A DNA stretch of 64,000 bases, taken from Diplonema papillatum (taxonomy: Eukaryota > Euglenozoa > Diplonemea > Diplonemida > Diplonemidae). Within the stretch, counting starts at the first letter, position 1. The number at the start of each line of letters is the position of its first letter. This document shows positions 10,797-20,569 of the stretch, one piece after another. The position numbers and the translations under genes are program-made. The stretch lies in contig JAPJBO010000344.1 of the NCBI GenBank assembly GCA_030068145.1, forward strand, positions 45,001-109,000, given 5' to 3'. Under the pieces are notes generated by a model. It was not told the origin of the DNA. It saw nothing but the letters and a program-made list of their open reading frames with translations, and searched no databases.

Positions 10797-13700
10797 CTAC
10801 TGTTCGCTGCTGTTGTCCTTGGCCTTGTTTTGCTGCCAGTAGGCACGGTTTTGCTCAACCTGTTTCACCACGTGAGAAAGAGACGGCAGGAGGTTGTTGA
10901 CGACGTCTTCAAACATCGGCAGGACGATGTAGCTCATGAACGAGATCTGCCCCAGCGGGAAGTCGGTTTGGTGCTTCCGACGGCTCATGAACGGCGAAGC
11001 TGGGAGGTCAAGCCGGTGTTCGTAGTCACCTTGGTTGTAAAACTCCTCGGCGATACGATCAGCCCATCGCATGTACAAGTCGTGTGGGCGGCTGCAATTG
11101 CTGATGTCGGCCATCTGCGATTTTTTTTTTAAAGTGAAAGTTCGCTTGAAATCAGGGGACTTTAGCACTTTGTCTGACCGAGCAAAAAAGCCGGTTTCAG
11201 CCAAAACCCCGGTTTTGGGGCTCTGCGGTGCCTGTGGGTGTCTGAGTGCCTGGACCCGTCGCCCCGCGCACGCAAACAAGTGGACGGAGGGGGGTGGTGA
11301 ATGTTTTCGGAGGTCTACAAGTCCGGTGACTCGTGTTGGCTGACAGCACATTTTCCTCCTTTGAGTTTTTGCAACTGGCAGCCTCCTCGATTTTCCACAA
11401 CGCAGGTGCCCATCAAAAATACTCGAGGGACAGCCCTGCTGCTTATTTCGGAGGCTGGAGTTGAGTCTCCGGTTGACCATTGAGACTGGGAATCGGGTTT
11501 GGGGTGTAGATATCTCTTCGCACGCTTTGGGGTGTGGCTAATGTGTCCGACACCAGTTCAGTTCACGTTCGCGAAGAATGCAGCCTTGGACCCCCCCTAC
11601 TTGTATCGTCAACCCCTTGCCAACACTGCAGGCAAAGGACTCTGATGGTGCTGCTTGGCGTGGCTCTCACGCTACCGGTGTATAGTGAGCATACAGTCAC
11701 CACTACCTCCACCTCACCCGCACTGGAAAGGGTGTAGGTCCGTATGCGTGGGTAAGATGTACACGTGTGGTGTAGGGACTTCAGCATCGGATGAGCTGAA
11801 CAACTGTATTGTAGAACGACATACCTTGATGGCCATGACCATGGCGTTCTTCACGTCGTCCCTTCTGCTGTGCCAGTCCGGGCTCTCTTGATATCGGCGA
11901 CGGAAAGCAATCATGATCTTGCTGTGGTTGCCCATGTCGGTGCAGAGCAGCAGCTCGATGACGGTATCCCGGACTTCTTTCCGCTGATCTTCAGACAGCG
12001 GAGCGAGGATGTTGTATTTTGCATGCCGCATCAACTCGAACACGCACGCGCAGTGATGGTTTTCGAGGATGGACCTGTCGGGTTAGTTTTGCTCGTGCCG
12101 TGTTGCTATTTTTTTGTATCAGCACCTGCTTTGTAGGAAATACTTGAGGAGGCTGCCAGCTGCAAAAGATCAAAGGAGGTAAATGTGCTGTAGCCTACAC
12201 GAAACACAGGTGAAACTGGGTTCAGTGGCTGGCGTAAGCGTTCAACAAAAAAGACCACTTTGTAGTTGTATTGTTTTCCCCCCCTCTAGCCTGGTAACCG
12301 CAGCTCCAATCGTCTTGTTGACATCCTCGAGCGTCCGTCTCAATGAACCAAGAGTCGGTGTCGGCGGAAAAGACCGTTGCAAGGTGGCTGACTATCTTGC
12401 TTCCGCAAAAGTCAGAAAGCGAGCAAGATACAACGCATCTTCGGAGCGACCGGTCGGTTGTTACAAGCATCCAGTGCCAACCACGAGTTCCTGACACGCT
12501 AGTGTTTACGAAGGTGTTCATTAGGCGGGCACGCGTCAGTGATGACAGGGTAAGCCGGTCGTATGGAAGGGCAGCGCAAGCAAAGGCGGAGTTGTCCTTA
12601 AAGAAGGAGTAAAGCCTCTCCAGGTGATTGCCATCCAGCTTCTTCTCGTGCTCGCCAGCCCCAAGACTAGCATGAACCGCATCCACCTCCACAGCAACGC
12701 ATTCATCGTTTGCCAGTTCTTCAAGCTCTTGGTCAAAATCAGCGAAGTCAGAATCGTTGATGCAATCTGCGCATTCACTCAGTACGAGACATTCATTGAA
12801 ATTGCGAAGGAGTTCGGCGAGAACGTTGTCCCCGCAACCGGTGGCCTGGGGGCTGTCTTCAACGAAACCTTGGTCGGCTCCATCTCCTGTTGGATCGGAA
12901 ACTTTCTCTTCCAGTAAATTTGCGTCACTCAACCCGGTCACCACGAAACTCGCCCGGATGCTCTCGGGTTTCACTTTCGACAACGCCGTCTTTAGCCACT
13001 TCAGATGTCGTCTACGCAGAGATTTTGCGCGGAGGTCGAGACGCGCCATCATCTTCAGCATCTCACCTTCCACAACAGACGTGTGTTCTTCAGCAGACAC
13101 GGTGACAAGGGAAGCAAAATGAGCCCCGTCGAACAAGACAACCAGTGAGCTTTGCCGGCACCCGGACTTCAAGTGTTCAGCAGCAGAGAAGGTGCACGTT
13201 TCGTGCAAGCGCACTTTCACCCCAAATAGACGCAGCACTACTTCATTGAGAACGAGCGCGACTAATACATCAAGATGATGTTTTTCTTCAAATTCAGACG
13301 ACGCGGGGGTCTTCGCAAATTCGGCTATCAATTCTACAATTGTCGCACGAGTCCTTGTGACGTTGGTGTCGCTTAATGCAGCGAGATCGGCTTCTGTGCA
13401 CTTGCTGAGCAGTTGCTTAGCTGTTTCATGCGTTGGTTTATCGCTGGCCTCCTGAACGCACTTTCCGCTGGCAGCCAGCCAGATGCTTTGATAGGCGAAC
13501 CACCCACAAGCGTGCGCCTCTTGCTGTCTCCACCATTCCGGAGCGAAGTGCAGGTCGCCAGCTGCCCCTGCTGCTTCGGACAACGAGACCGTCATACTGC
13601 TACGCTCCCCGAGACTGTCGTAGAGGATGACACTGTGCTTCGTCTTTGAGTGCGCGACTTCACGAAAGAGCACGGGTGTGGGGACAACGGATACACTTTG

Positions 13701-16700
13701 AAGACGTTGGATGTCCTCAGCAGCGTCACCGTCGTTAACACTCTCCACGTCTTTTGTAGCCTTCTTATGCTTCTTGTCTTTCTTGTATTTTTTGTTCTTC
13801 ATCAGGTTCTTCGCGTTCTTTGCATTTGCTTGTTTCATCAACTTGAGCACACTGTCGCTGTACCAAGTTGAGTACTCGTCCCGCAAGCTCCGCTTCAGAA
13901 CACCGTTTAGACCAACATCCAACGGCTGCAACCTTCCTGTCCAGCCAGCCGGAATGCAGACTGTTGCGATGCGATTGTGCACAAGTAGTTCCTTGATACT
14001 TTGTGTGTGCTGGGCAGAGAAACGATCGAGGATAAGGAGGCCCCACTCTGTCTCTCCTCTCCGTGTGTTCATCGCCGGCAGCAGCACGTCATTTACCCAC
14101 ACCTTCGTGGTTTGTTCGTTTGCCCATCTGTTAGGATTGGCGACAAAAGACCACCCGTCTGGTCTTTTTGCCTCCGGTGGAAGAACCCTGCTGGTTTTCC
14201 CGCCGTAGATCAACTGCGGGGGTAGCAGCTCCCCTGTTGCAAAGGCCGCAAACAGACCTGTGATCGACCGTTTGTCGTTCAGGTTTGTTAGGGCCACTCG
14301 CTTGCTGCCCACCGGCGCGTAGGTCTTCTTGGGTGCTGGCAGGAGTTGCAACAGTGTGTGGTCGGCGTTTACTACCCTTTCTAAGGGGATGTCGTGGAGC
14401 TTCCTTGCACTCTGTACTTCTGCAACGAATTCTGCACGAGCTTCCAGGAAGGGTCGCGTTGTGGTGGCCACTGCTGTTGTTGCAGCTCTCATGGACCAGC
14501 CCAACCGTCGCATCCATGCACGCGCCCACTCCTTGTTCAGCGTGGTGGCGTCGTGAATGCGCTCGCTTTCATCACTAGCTTTCACCATGCCTCTAGCTGT
14601 TGCTGACACGGTTTGTGCCGTCACAGCGCCACCTGATGACCTAGCAGAGCGGATGATGCTGAGCACCTTGTTTTCTTCTGTGGGTGACAGTGTGCACTTC
14701 CTCCCTCGTTTGACTTCCCGGAAATGGCTCTCGCTTTCCTCAACATGCAGCCCCATCTTCCGCTTTGCTACGCGCTCTTGTATTGCTTCTTTGTATTCGG
14801 AAAAGGCTCGAGACGCCATGGTTTGGTTGAGCTGTTTCGTATGTCCTTGGAGAGGACTGTTCCACCACTTGACAGTGTCTCGCACCCCCTTTTCTGCAAC
14901 AATCTCAGCAATGCGTTCTTTCTCGTCAGCGTTCCACGTCGCTCTCGTTGTTTTCTTTGTCGGCAACTCCTTCGCGACTTCCTTTGCAACCGCATCACCT
15001 GCTACCTGTTGTGCTGAGCGGGCAAAGATTGTCGAATCTGCTTCGCATGGGGTGAAGGGCTGACGCGGGCGAAGAAATCGGTGCATTTTTTTGACTGGTT
15101 CAAATTTTCTGTCAATTTTCCTGCATCCTTTTTTTTATTGTCGAGCCCCAGTTTACCCTAAGTACAAACCCCTTCAAAACCCCTATGGAAGTGCAGTTTT
15201 TAATACGAAACGTGTTAATGTTTCATAGCTTCAGATCCGGGGTGTTTCTTAATTAACACGTTTCGTATTAAAACCGTTTCGTACTATACACGTTTCATAT
15301 TAAACCCGCTTACGGTAAGCACAAGGCAGTCCCTCGAGTATTTTACATAAGCGCCAGCTTGGAAGAAAATGCTCGACAATAGCTGCCAGACAAAGAACCG
15401 AAGGGATCCCAAGTGCAGTAACTACCGAACCACGTGTTGAACGGACGTGAGGTCATGCGACAAATCACACAAACGCAACAGGTCACAGCCCTGAGTGAGA
15501 GAGCAACACACGGTGGTGTAAGCGAACAAATCAGATTGTGTTTGTAATGTATTTGCCCCTCTACCTCTATATTTCCTCTCTTCCATTCGGAGTCAAAGCA
15601 GCTGCGTCGAGTATTTTCGGGCGGGGGTGTAGTGTTTCGGCGGGAACTCCTGTCCCCCATGGCCGGGTGCTATTTTGAGTGAACGTATGCTTGAGGATCC
15701 GGGGTTATAGAGTCTCCTTTCTTAATGGTATCGCATACTCTCATTCATATCGAGCATAACATAGGCTCGGACCTGGTTCTCTGGAGGGAACAGGGGCCGT
15801 TGTTATTGGTGCTGGTTTTGAAGAAAAGGTAAGAAATGTTTTTGCGGTGGTCTCCGCTGGTCTGGTAGTGTGCTACCGCCAGCTATTTTAGAGCGCAAGT
15901 TCACTTAGGGACCCGGGGTTTTATAGTCTCCGGGTGTCCATTGTCGTAAATGTTCATTTAAGCTCTAGTGTGCGTATCGTATCTGCTGTGGTGGCAGTAC
16001 GTGTACTTGTACGTGTGTCTTAGTTGCCTATTGCCGACTATTCGACTTATAGCGCGCTCCTATTTCCTATGTGTCTTGCCATTTCCATGGCTCTTGCGAC
16101 CGACACCGAGTTCACGTTCGCGAGGAAAGCGATCTCGGGCCCCACGTGCATACCTTTTTTACACTCGTTCCTTCTCTACTCACTTCTGTACGTACTCTTT
16201 CGCGGGGGGAACAGGGGCCGTTGTTATTGGTGCTGGTTTTGAGGGATAAGGAAACATTAGAGATCTTTTTGCGGTCGTCTCCGCTGGCCCGGTAGTTTGT
16301 GCTACCGCCAACTTCTTTTACACTCGTTCTCTTCTCTACTCACTACTGTTCGTACTCTTTCACTCTTTTTCTCACTTTGGCTTGCCAAAAAAAAGGGGAA
16401 ACTCCTGCGACCGACACCACGAACACGGGGAACAGGGGCGGGGTTTGTCACGCCTTAGCAGCGTCGCGTGGATGTGTTCTCGTTGTCATCGCTTTCGCGC
16501 TGGCTTTCCGAGAGAGAGAGAGAGAGAGAGAGAACACATAAACCAAGTGTTGTCACGCCTTAGCAGTCCAGGGCCTCTCCCCTCCCACCTATATGTGGTC
16601 TCCTTGTCATCGCTACCGCGCTGAGAGAGAGAGAGAGAGTTAGAGCGAAGAGACGAGCAGACCTGTCGTTGTAAAGGACACCGAGGTACGCCTGCGTCTT

Positions 16701-18671
16701 TGTGTGAAAGTTGTTGTTGAAGCCAGGATGGTCGTAGTCGTGGATGCCCGCCGCTAGGAGGCAGGCGAACTCGTCTTCCTTCTTCATGCGGATCAAGCTG
16801 CGCATCTTTCCTCTGTCCATGATATAGTGCGTGCACTGCATCACGTCCGCGGCGTGCGTCGCATTGTGGTAAGGGTTGGGGTGATAGCCGGCGGTCACTG
16901 CGACCCAGAAGTTCTTCACCACCTCCGGATCGAGGTTAAATGCGTTCACCAGATCGTACTTGTACGTCAAAGCCCACGCCGTGTATACGAGAGCGCCTGT
17001 CCAAAGGTTGAGACTATTTGTAGCGTTTTTGAAAGTAATACCAATGCTAAATACTGCAGGGAATAGTTGACCTCTTGAGTTTGTGCTAACCCCGATTTGG
17101 GGAGTCGGGAGAACCTACAAACCAAAAAGAATAGGCGTGTGTTTGTTTGTACGTGCCGGGGGAGGATTAGCCTGCTAGTGGATGATAGTGAGTGAATATG
17201 CTCGTTAGGCTACTCTTCTCCCAAACACGCTGTTAGCGTTCTGTTTTGTGTTTACAATGCATTGTTACTACGAAAACAGGACCGACCCCACCCGCCCCCG
17301 TTCGTGAGAAAAAGCGAAGAATAAAAACGCCTTTTCCATCTGTCTTTGTGTCAAGAGCTGCGACTCAACTGTTCTTTACACAAGCGCTAACGTGTACGGG
17401 CCGGTGTTTTTCGACGCGCGTTTCCGGCGGTATCCTTCCCTTTGGGTGTGTTCTGCCGCCAATCCGCTTTCCTTTCCTTTTTTCCCTTCCACCAAAAAAA
17501 AGCGCGCTAACAGTGTGAGTACAGTACCTCCATTCGTCATCTTGTCGAGAAGAAACGGGTCGAAGTTGTGCTCGTCGACGGCGTCGATGCACTGCAGGAT
17601 GGTCTCTATGTCGTTGTACAGCGGCTTTTTTCCTTTCAACGAAGCGGCCACGTCGGTGATGGGCGGCCTAGGCGGCCCATCCAGCGCGTTTTCGTGCGCT
17701 TTGACGAGCAGCTGCAGGAGAGACGGGCAGGTCTGTATGTACACAGGCTCGTGCTCCTTCGCCCAAAAGGCGTGCTGGAAAGGCCGAGCGCCACCGTCGT
17801 TGTACAAGGCGTCGAGGTGGTGCGTACCCTTTTCGACGCTGCGGTGCTTGATGGCGCGGAGCACTTGCTTTTCGAGCCCCGCGAGCTCGCCCTTCTCTTG
17901 GTTGACCTCCCGCAGCTCGGCGCGGAGGACTTCGACGCCCGGCCGCAGGGCTTCTATCTTCCCTTCGGTCTCCTCGACGAGAGACTCGCTCTCGTTGATG
18001 ACCGGCTCCGCCGCTTCAGCGGCGGCTTCTTGCCGCGTCCGGTCGGTCTTGCGCTTCGTGTACGACTCGAGAAACGGCAAGAAATAGCACGTGTACGTGA
18101 TCGACGGGTCCGCCCCGCAGTTCGCGAGCTCCGTCGGGAGCAGGTGCCGATCCTCTCGGGTGACCCCCCTGATGGAGATGTCGAGCCGGCGTTTGTTCCC
18201 CGGGATTGCGATGGACCGCGGGGGGTCGCGCAGCGTGTTCGTGAACGCCGCGGTGAGGTACTTCCAGAACACCGGCCACGGTAGGCCGGACGCGGATTTG
18301 TTCTTCCACAGCACGACTTCCTCCTCGTCCATGGTCCGCATCCACACCGTTCCCGTCAGCGCGTCCCTGCACGCGAAGGTCAACCCGTCGAGCTTCGGCG
18401 TGTTGCAATACACCGCAAGTTGATAAACCTTCCCGTCCTGATTCGACTCGCGCAGGATCGGATGCCCCAAGTACTTCTCCTTCCCCGTCGACGCAGTCGC
18501 CCCGCTGCCGTTGACCTCGCGGCGGGTCCCATTCGGCGCGCCGCCCGCGACAACATGGCTCCCGTTCGTGTTCACGCTGCCGTTAAGCTCGCCGGCCCCG
18601 TGCCCCGGCCCGCTCTTCGTCGTGGTGCCCCCTGTCGGCTGGCGCAGCGAGTGGCTGACTCCGCAACCCAT
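10797..18671 (-). CDS. Class I cyclic-nucleotide phosphodiesterase, 4 exons, 681 aa
   Basis: Exons (minus strand): 18671-17528, 16996-16663, 12074-11825 and 11114-10797. Every junction is GT-AG and the phases agree (1, 2, 0). The catalytic domain (about 355-660) has NPYHN (proton-donor His425), metal ligands His429, His467 and Asp468 in the HDxxHxxxxN signature, TDMxxH, and the late metal Asp579 in MADISN. It also has the nucleotide-clamp pair Gln632 and Phe635, so it should hydrolyse cAMP and/or cGMP; specificity cannot be read. The start MGCGVS fits N-myristoylation plus palmitoylation, hence membrane attachment. Residues about 65-205 form an unassigned, probably beta-rich region and about 210-275 a coiled coil. 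The start codon has a good context (GCGATGG). Intron 2 holds a transposase ORF. Catalytic call very sure; exon ends read by eye. Confidence 0.93.
11115..11824 (-). other. Phosphodiesterase intron 3, built of dispersed repeats
   Basis: The donor is AAG|GTATGT and the acceptor TCGCAG|ATGG. The end near the acceptor (about 11124-11165) is a dispersed repeat, 'aaagttcgcttgaaa', seen also at 49483-49540, 50281-50340 and 54668-54745. It is followed by CAGGGGACTTTA, the terminus of the hAT-like family. About 11345-11455 is a copy of the CTCGAGGG repeat. Confidence 0.8.
12222..15086 (-). CDS. Pogo/Tigger-like DDE transposase with two cysteine-protease-like modules, 954 aa
   Basis: Residues about 45-205 hold helix-turn-helix DNA-binding regions ending in a CENP-B-like WMRRLGWSMR. 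The DDE core has Asp242 (VVNADHTLL), Asp354 (LLILDRFSAQH) and Asp390 (GRLQPLDVGLN), so it would cut and join transposon DNA. A lysine-rich linker (about 415-445) follows. Next is a possible OTU-like cysteine protease: Cys527 (ACGWFA), an LFGVKVRLHE-like strand and His656 (GAHFASL). The C-terminus is Ulp1/C48-like: His871 (HWMLV), Gln923 and Cys929 (QQDDWSCG), but the usual acidic residue after the His appears to be Cys. About the last 22 residues are read from a flanking repeat, so the last module is probably cut short. Same strand as the host gene, inside its intron 2. DDE call firm; protease calls by eye. Confidence 0.85.
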   Translation of the reverse strand: MHRFLRPRQPFTPCEADSTIFARSAQQVAGDAVAKEVAKELPTKKTTRATWNADEKERIAEIVAEKGVRDTVKWWNSPLQGHTKQLNQTMASRAFSEYKEAIQERVAKRKMGLHVEESESHFREVKRGRKCTLSPTEENKVLSIIRSARSSGGAVTAQTVSATARGMVKASDESERIHDATTLNKEWARAWMRRLGWSMRAATTAVATTTRPFLEARAEFVAEVQSARKLHDIPLERVVNADHTLLQLLPAPKKTYAPVGSKRVALTNLNDKRSITGLFAAFATGELLPPQLIYGGKTSRVLPPEAKRPDGWSFVANPNRWANEQTTKVWVNDVLLPAMNTRRGETEWGLLILDRFSAQHTQSIKELLVHNRIATVCIPAGWTGRLQPLDVGLNGVLKRSLRDEYSTWYSDSVLKLMKQANAKNAKNLMKNKKYKKDKKHKKATKDVESVNDGDAAEDIQRLQSVSVVPTPVLFREVAHSKTKHSVILYDSLGERSSMTVSLSEAAGAAGDLHFAPEWWRQQEAHACGWFAYQSIWLAASGKCVQEASDKPTHETAKQLLSKCTEADLAALSDTNVTRTRATIVELIAEFAKTPASSEFEEKHHLDVLVALVLNEVVLRLFGVKVRLHETCTFSAAEHLKSGCRQSSLVVLFDGAHFASLVTVSAEEHTSVVEGEMLKMMARLDLRAKSLRRRHLKWLKTALSKVKPESIRASFVVTGLSDANLLEEKVSDPTGDGADQGFVEDSPQATGCGDNVLAELLRNFNECLVLSECADCINDSDFADFDQELEELANDECVAVEVDAVHASLGAGEHEKKLDGNHLERLYSFFKDNSAFACAALPYDRLTLSSLTRARLMNTFVNTSVSGTRGWHWMLVTTDRSLRRCVVSCSLSDFCGSKIVSHLATVFSADTDSWFIETDARGCQQDDWSCGYQARGGENNTTTKWSFLLNAYASH
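12290..15313 (-). mobile_element. Transposon inserted in phosphodiesterase intron 2
   Basis: The limits come from a dispersed repeat (complete at 3528-3733) that is interrupted here: one half ends near 12290 and the other resumes near 15313, with about 10 bases of the repeat missing between them. I found no convincing terminal inverted repeats, so the end near 12290 may be a deletion. A 22-bp perfect inverted repeat sits near the other end (15198-15273). Confidence 0.65.
15198..15273. repeat. Perfect 22-bp hairpin upstream of the transposase ORF
   Basis: Arms 15198-15219 and 15252-15273 are exact complements (core 'aatacgaaacgtgttaat') around a 32-base loop. A weaker third copy of the arm follows near 15289-15304. 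It lies about 110 bp upstream of the transposase start and could be a transposase-binding or promoter element; that is inference. Confidence 0.7.
15346..15632 (-). repeat. Dispersed repeat, inverted copy in intron 2
   Basis: This is the reverse complement of 6998-7292, with a third partial copy at 49985-50170. Similarity ends near 15346, where the CTCGAGGG repeat begins. Confidence 0.75.
15787..16311 (+). repeat. Two copies of the 'GTTATTGGTGCTGG' dispersed repeat
   Basis: 15787-15893 and 16203-16311 share 'ggccgttgttattggtgct', 'ttttgcggt' and 'gtctccgctgg'. Other copies are at 18797-18850 (upstream of the phosphodiesterase start) and 54755-54851 (kinesin intron). Confidence 0.75.
16997..17527 (-). 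other. Phosphodiesterase intron 1, mostly a dispersed repeat
   Basis: The donor is GGAG|GTACTG and the acceptor TTTGGACAG|GC. Bases 17033-17372 are the reverse complement of the repeat at 4066-4235 and 40571-40879, with a second repeat ('ggcgtgtgtttgtttgtac', also near 2905 and 5250) nested in it. Little intron sequence is left outside repeats. Confidence 0.8.
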
Positions 18672-19376
18672 CGCTCACGCCGCACCGCCGACCGGCGGCA
18701 CCGGGGTGGTTTTGCCTCCTATCCCACTCTTTTTTTCTTTTCTTTTTTTTTGTTGTTGTTCAGCGTTGCTCTTGCTTTTTCCTGTGTCGGAATATATGGG
18801 TGCTGTTGTTCTTGGTGCTGGTATTGAGGGGATGAGGAAAAACAAGCGATAGGCTAGGGGGCGAAAGGTTTTATGAATGCATACCCAATCCGGCCTCCCG
18901 TGAAAGCTGTTGCTCCTTCCTGTGTCAGAATATTTGGTGTGGGGAGCCTGAATTGGCGGGCCTTTTCAGGACGCACGGAGGAGACTTGCTTCGAGGGCTT
19001 GTTCCTTCGATGTGTTCGTCTGTGTCCTGTCTTCAGTCGAACGATCGACGTGATTTCGACCCACGAAGGCCGCAACACAAATCTGGTAGGATCCCTCGGC
19101 ACTCGCGGACGCTGCATCTACAGAGTAAAGACAACAGGTACAAAACTTGGCTAGCCGTAGTTGAAGCGTGTAATTATGTCTACATCCCTTTCACTTCCCG
19201 ACTCCCAGCCGGGACAAAACTCGGTCTTCAATTTGTTTCGCTTGTGGCCCAGTGGTCGCTTCACTCACGCCCGAGGCTCTTGGACGAGTGTCTGACATGT
19301 CTGACCTCCGAAGCACATGGAGCATATTGTTGCTTTCCCTTCTGTGTGCCAAGTGAACCCGCAGGCTCTGGCTTGC
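18672..19376. other. Upstream flank of the phosphodiesterase gene
   Basis: No gene is seen. A copy of the GTTATTGGTGCTGG repeat is at 18797-18850. The promoter must lie here, but I recognise no specific element. Confidence 0.5.
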
Positions 19377-19476
19377 TTGTGCGTATGTGCTATCACCTGT
19401 ATGGTAATTTCCTCAGTACGCTGCCAACCGTCACTTTTTGATAATGCAACCGTGGTTGTTACCATAAAAAAGTGAC
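19377..19476 (+). repeat. About 97-bp dispersed repeat, copy 1
   Basis: It matches 25534-25631 almost base for base and can form a hairpin (ATGGTAA with TTACCAT, and AACCGTCACTTTTT with AAAAAAGTGACG). Weaker relatives with 'tacgctgcca' followed by a T run are at about 26165, 29925 and 39785, so this is a dispersed family. Confidence 0.75.
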
Positions 19477-19738
19477 GTGGCTCCTATTATTTACGCACAG
19501 CCGGTCCTAGGAATGTAGCTTCCCCCCTCCTTTGTTTCGATAAACCATAAGAAGAAAAGAGAATATTTTCCGAGTCTAGAGGTTGGTAAATTGAAATTCT
19601 CAATTTAGCTCTCTAGCGAGCTACCCCACTTTTCTGGGGCAGGCCGTGGGGTACCCCCACCCCGGGCTTTTTTTTACCGTTTTTTCATGGTACTTTTGGA
19701 ATTCAGAATTCGTCGGAAATTTTCTCGCGGCGGACAAC

Positions 19739-19806
19739 GGCGTGGCACAGTCGTCAGTTGACGACGTTCCTTACCTACGGGTGGGAGGTTCGGTTCCCGC
19801 CGGTGG
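19739..19806 (+). other. tRNA-like (SINE-head-like) sequence
   Basis: TGGCACAGTCGTCAG resembles a pol III A box, and GGTTCGGTTCCC about 45 bases later resembles a B box. Acceptor and T stems do not pair well, so it is not a functional tRNA gene. It may be a SINE head. Confidence 0.3.
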
Positions 19807-19984
19807 ACTTTTTTCCGGGTCTGCACTCAGCATCAAAGGTTCACCAGGGGCGGTCCGGAGGGGCCCTCCCCCCTGGATAAGGGCCCGCAACTTGCCATCA
19901 TCAAGGTTTTCCGGGGGGGGCCCGGGGTACGCGCCCCGAACTTGCTATCATCCCAACCGAACTTGCCATCAGGGTTCAACGGGT

Positions 19985-20515
19985 TCGGGTTTTCACAAAC
20001 GCCGAACTGGACAAAAAGGTTCGGGTTTGCACCAACGCCGGACCTGGGCAAAAGGTGCGGATTTGCACCAACGCCAGGCTGAGCAAAACAATTCGGGTTG
20101 GACAAACCGGACCGGCAAGAAGCTTCGGGTTTGCACAACGCCCGACTGGGCAAACGGTTCGGGTTGCACAAACGCTGGACTGGACAAAAAGGTTCGGGTT
20201 TGCACAAACGCCGACACTGGAGCAAAAAGGTTCGGGTTTGCACCAACGCCGGACTGGACAAAAAGGTTCGGGTTTGCGCAAACGCCGGACTGGACAAAAA
20301 GGGTCGGGTTTGCACAAACGCCGGCCTGGGCAAAAAGGTTCGGGTTTGCACAAACGCCGGACTGGGCAAAAAGGTTCGGGTTTGCCAAACGCCGGACTGG
20401 ACAAAAAGGTTCGGGTTTGCACAAACGCCGGACTGGGCAAAAAGGTTCGGGTTTGCACAAACGCCGGACTGGGCAAAAAGGTTCGGGTTTGCGCAAACGC
20501 CGGACTGGACAATTA
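19985..20515 (+). repeat. 36-bp minisatellite, about 14 units
   Basis: The unit is 'caaaaaggttcgggtttg' followed by 'cacaaacgccggactggg', 36 bp or 12 codons. All three plus frames and some minus frames therefore stay open and read as 12-residue repeats. The array continues after a gap at 21444-21600. ORFs here are by-products of the period. Confidence 0.85.
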
Positions 20516-20569
20516 AGTGCGCTCGGCTAAGGCCGGCGCGTGGCGAGACTGGAGGCAGCAGTTAAAGTT

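Larger units (their letters stand above)
12075..16662 (-). other. Phosphodiesterase intron 2 (4.6 kb) hosting a transposon
   Basis: The donor is GACAG|GTCTGC and the acceptor CCCGACAG|GTCC, with ACTAAC, a branch-site-like string, just before it. The intron contains the transposase element (about 12290-15313), an inverted copy of the 6998-7292 repeat (15346-15632), two copies of the GTTATTGGTGCTGG repeat (15787-15893 and 16203-16311) and two GA microsatellites near 16511 and 16623. Confidence 0.85.

Noticed and set aside
12290-15313. Terminal inverted repeats for the transposase element
   Set aside because: I compared both inferred ends and found no convincing inversion; the 15198-15273 hairpin is internal to one end only.
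17392-18284. Plus-strand frames of 230-240 codons
   Set aside because: Antisense shadows of phosphodiesterase exon 1.
19739-19806. Functional tRNA gene
   Set aside because: A- and B-box-like strings are present but the acceptor and T stems do not pair.
19833-20530. Several overlapping 150-290 codon frames
   Set aside because: They arise because the 36-bp satellite period is a multiple of three; all frames are open at once.
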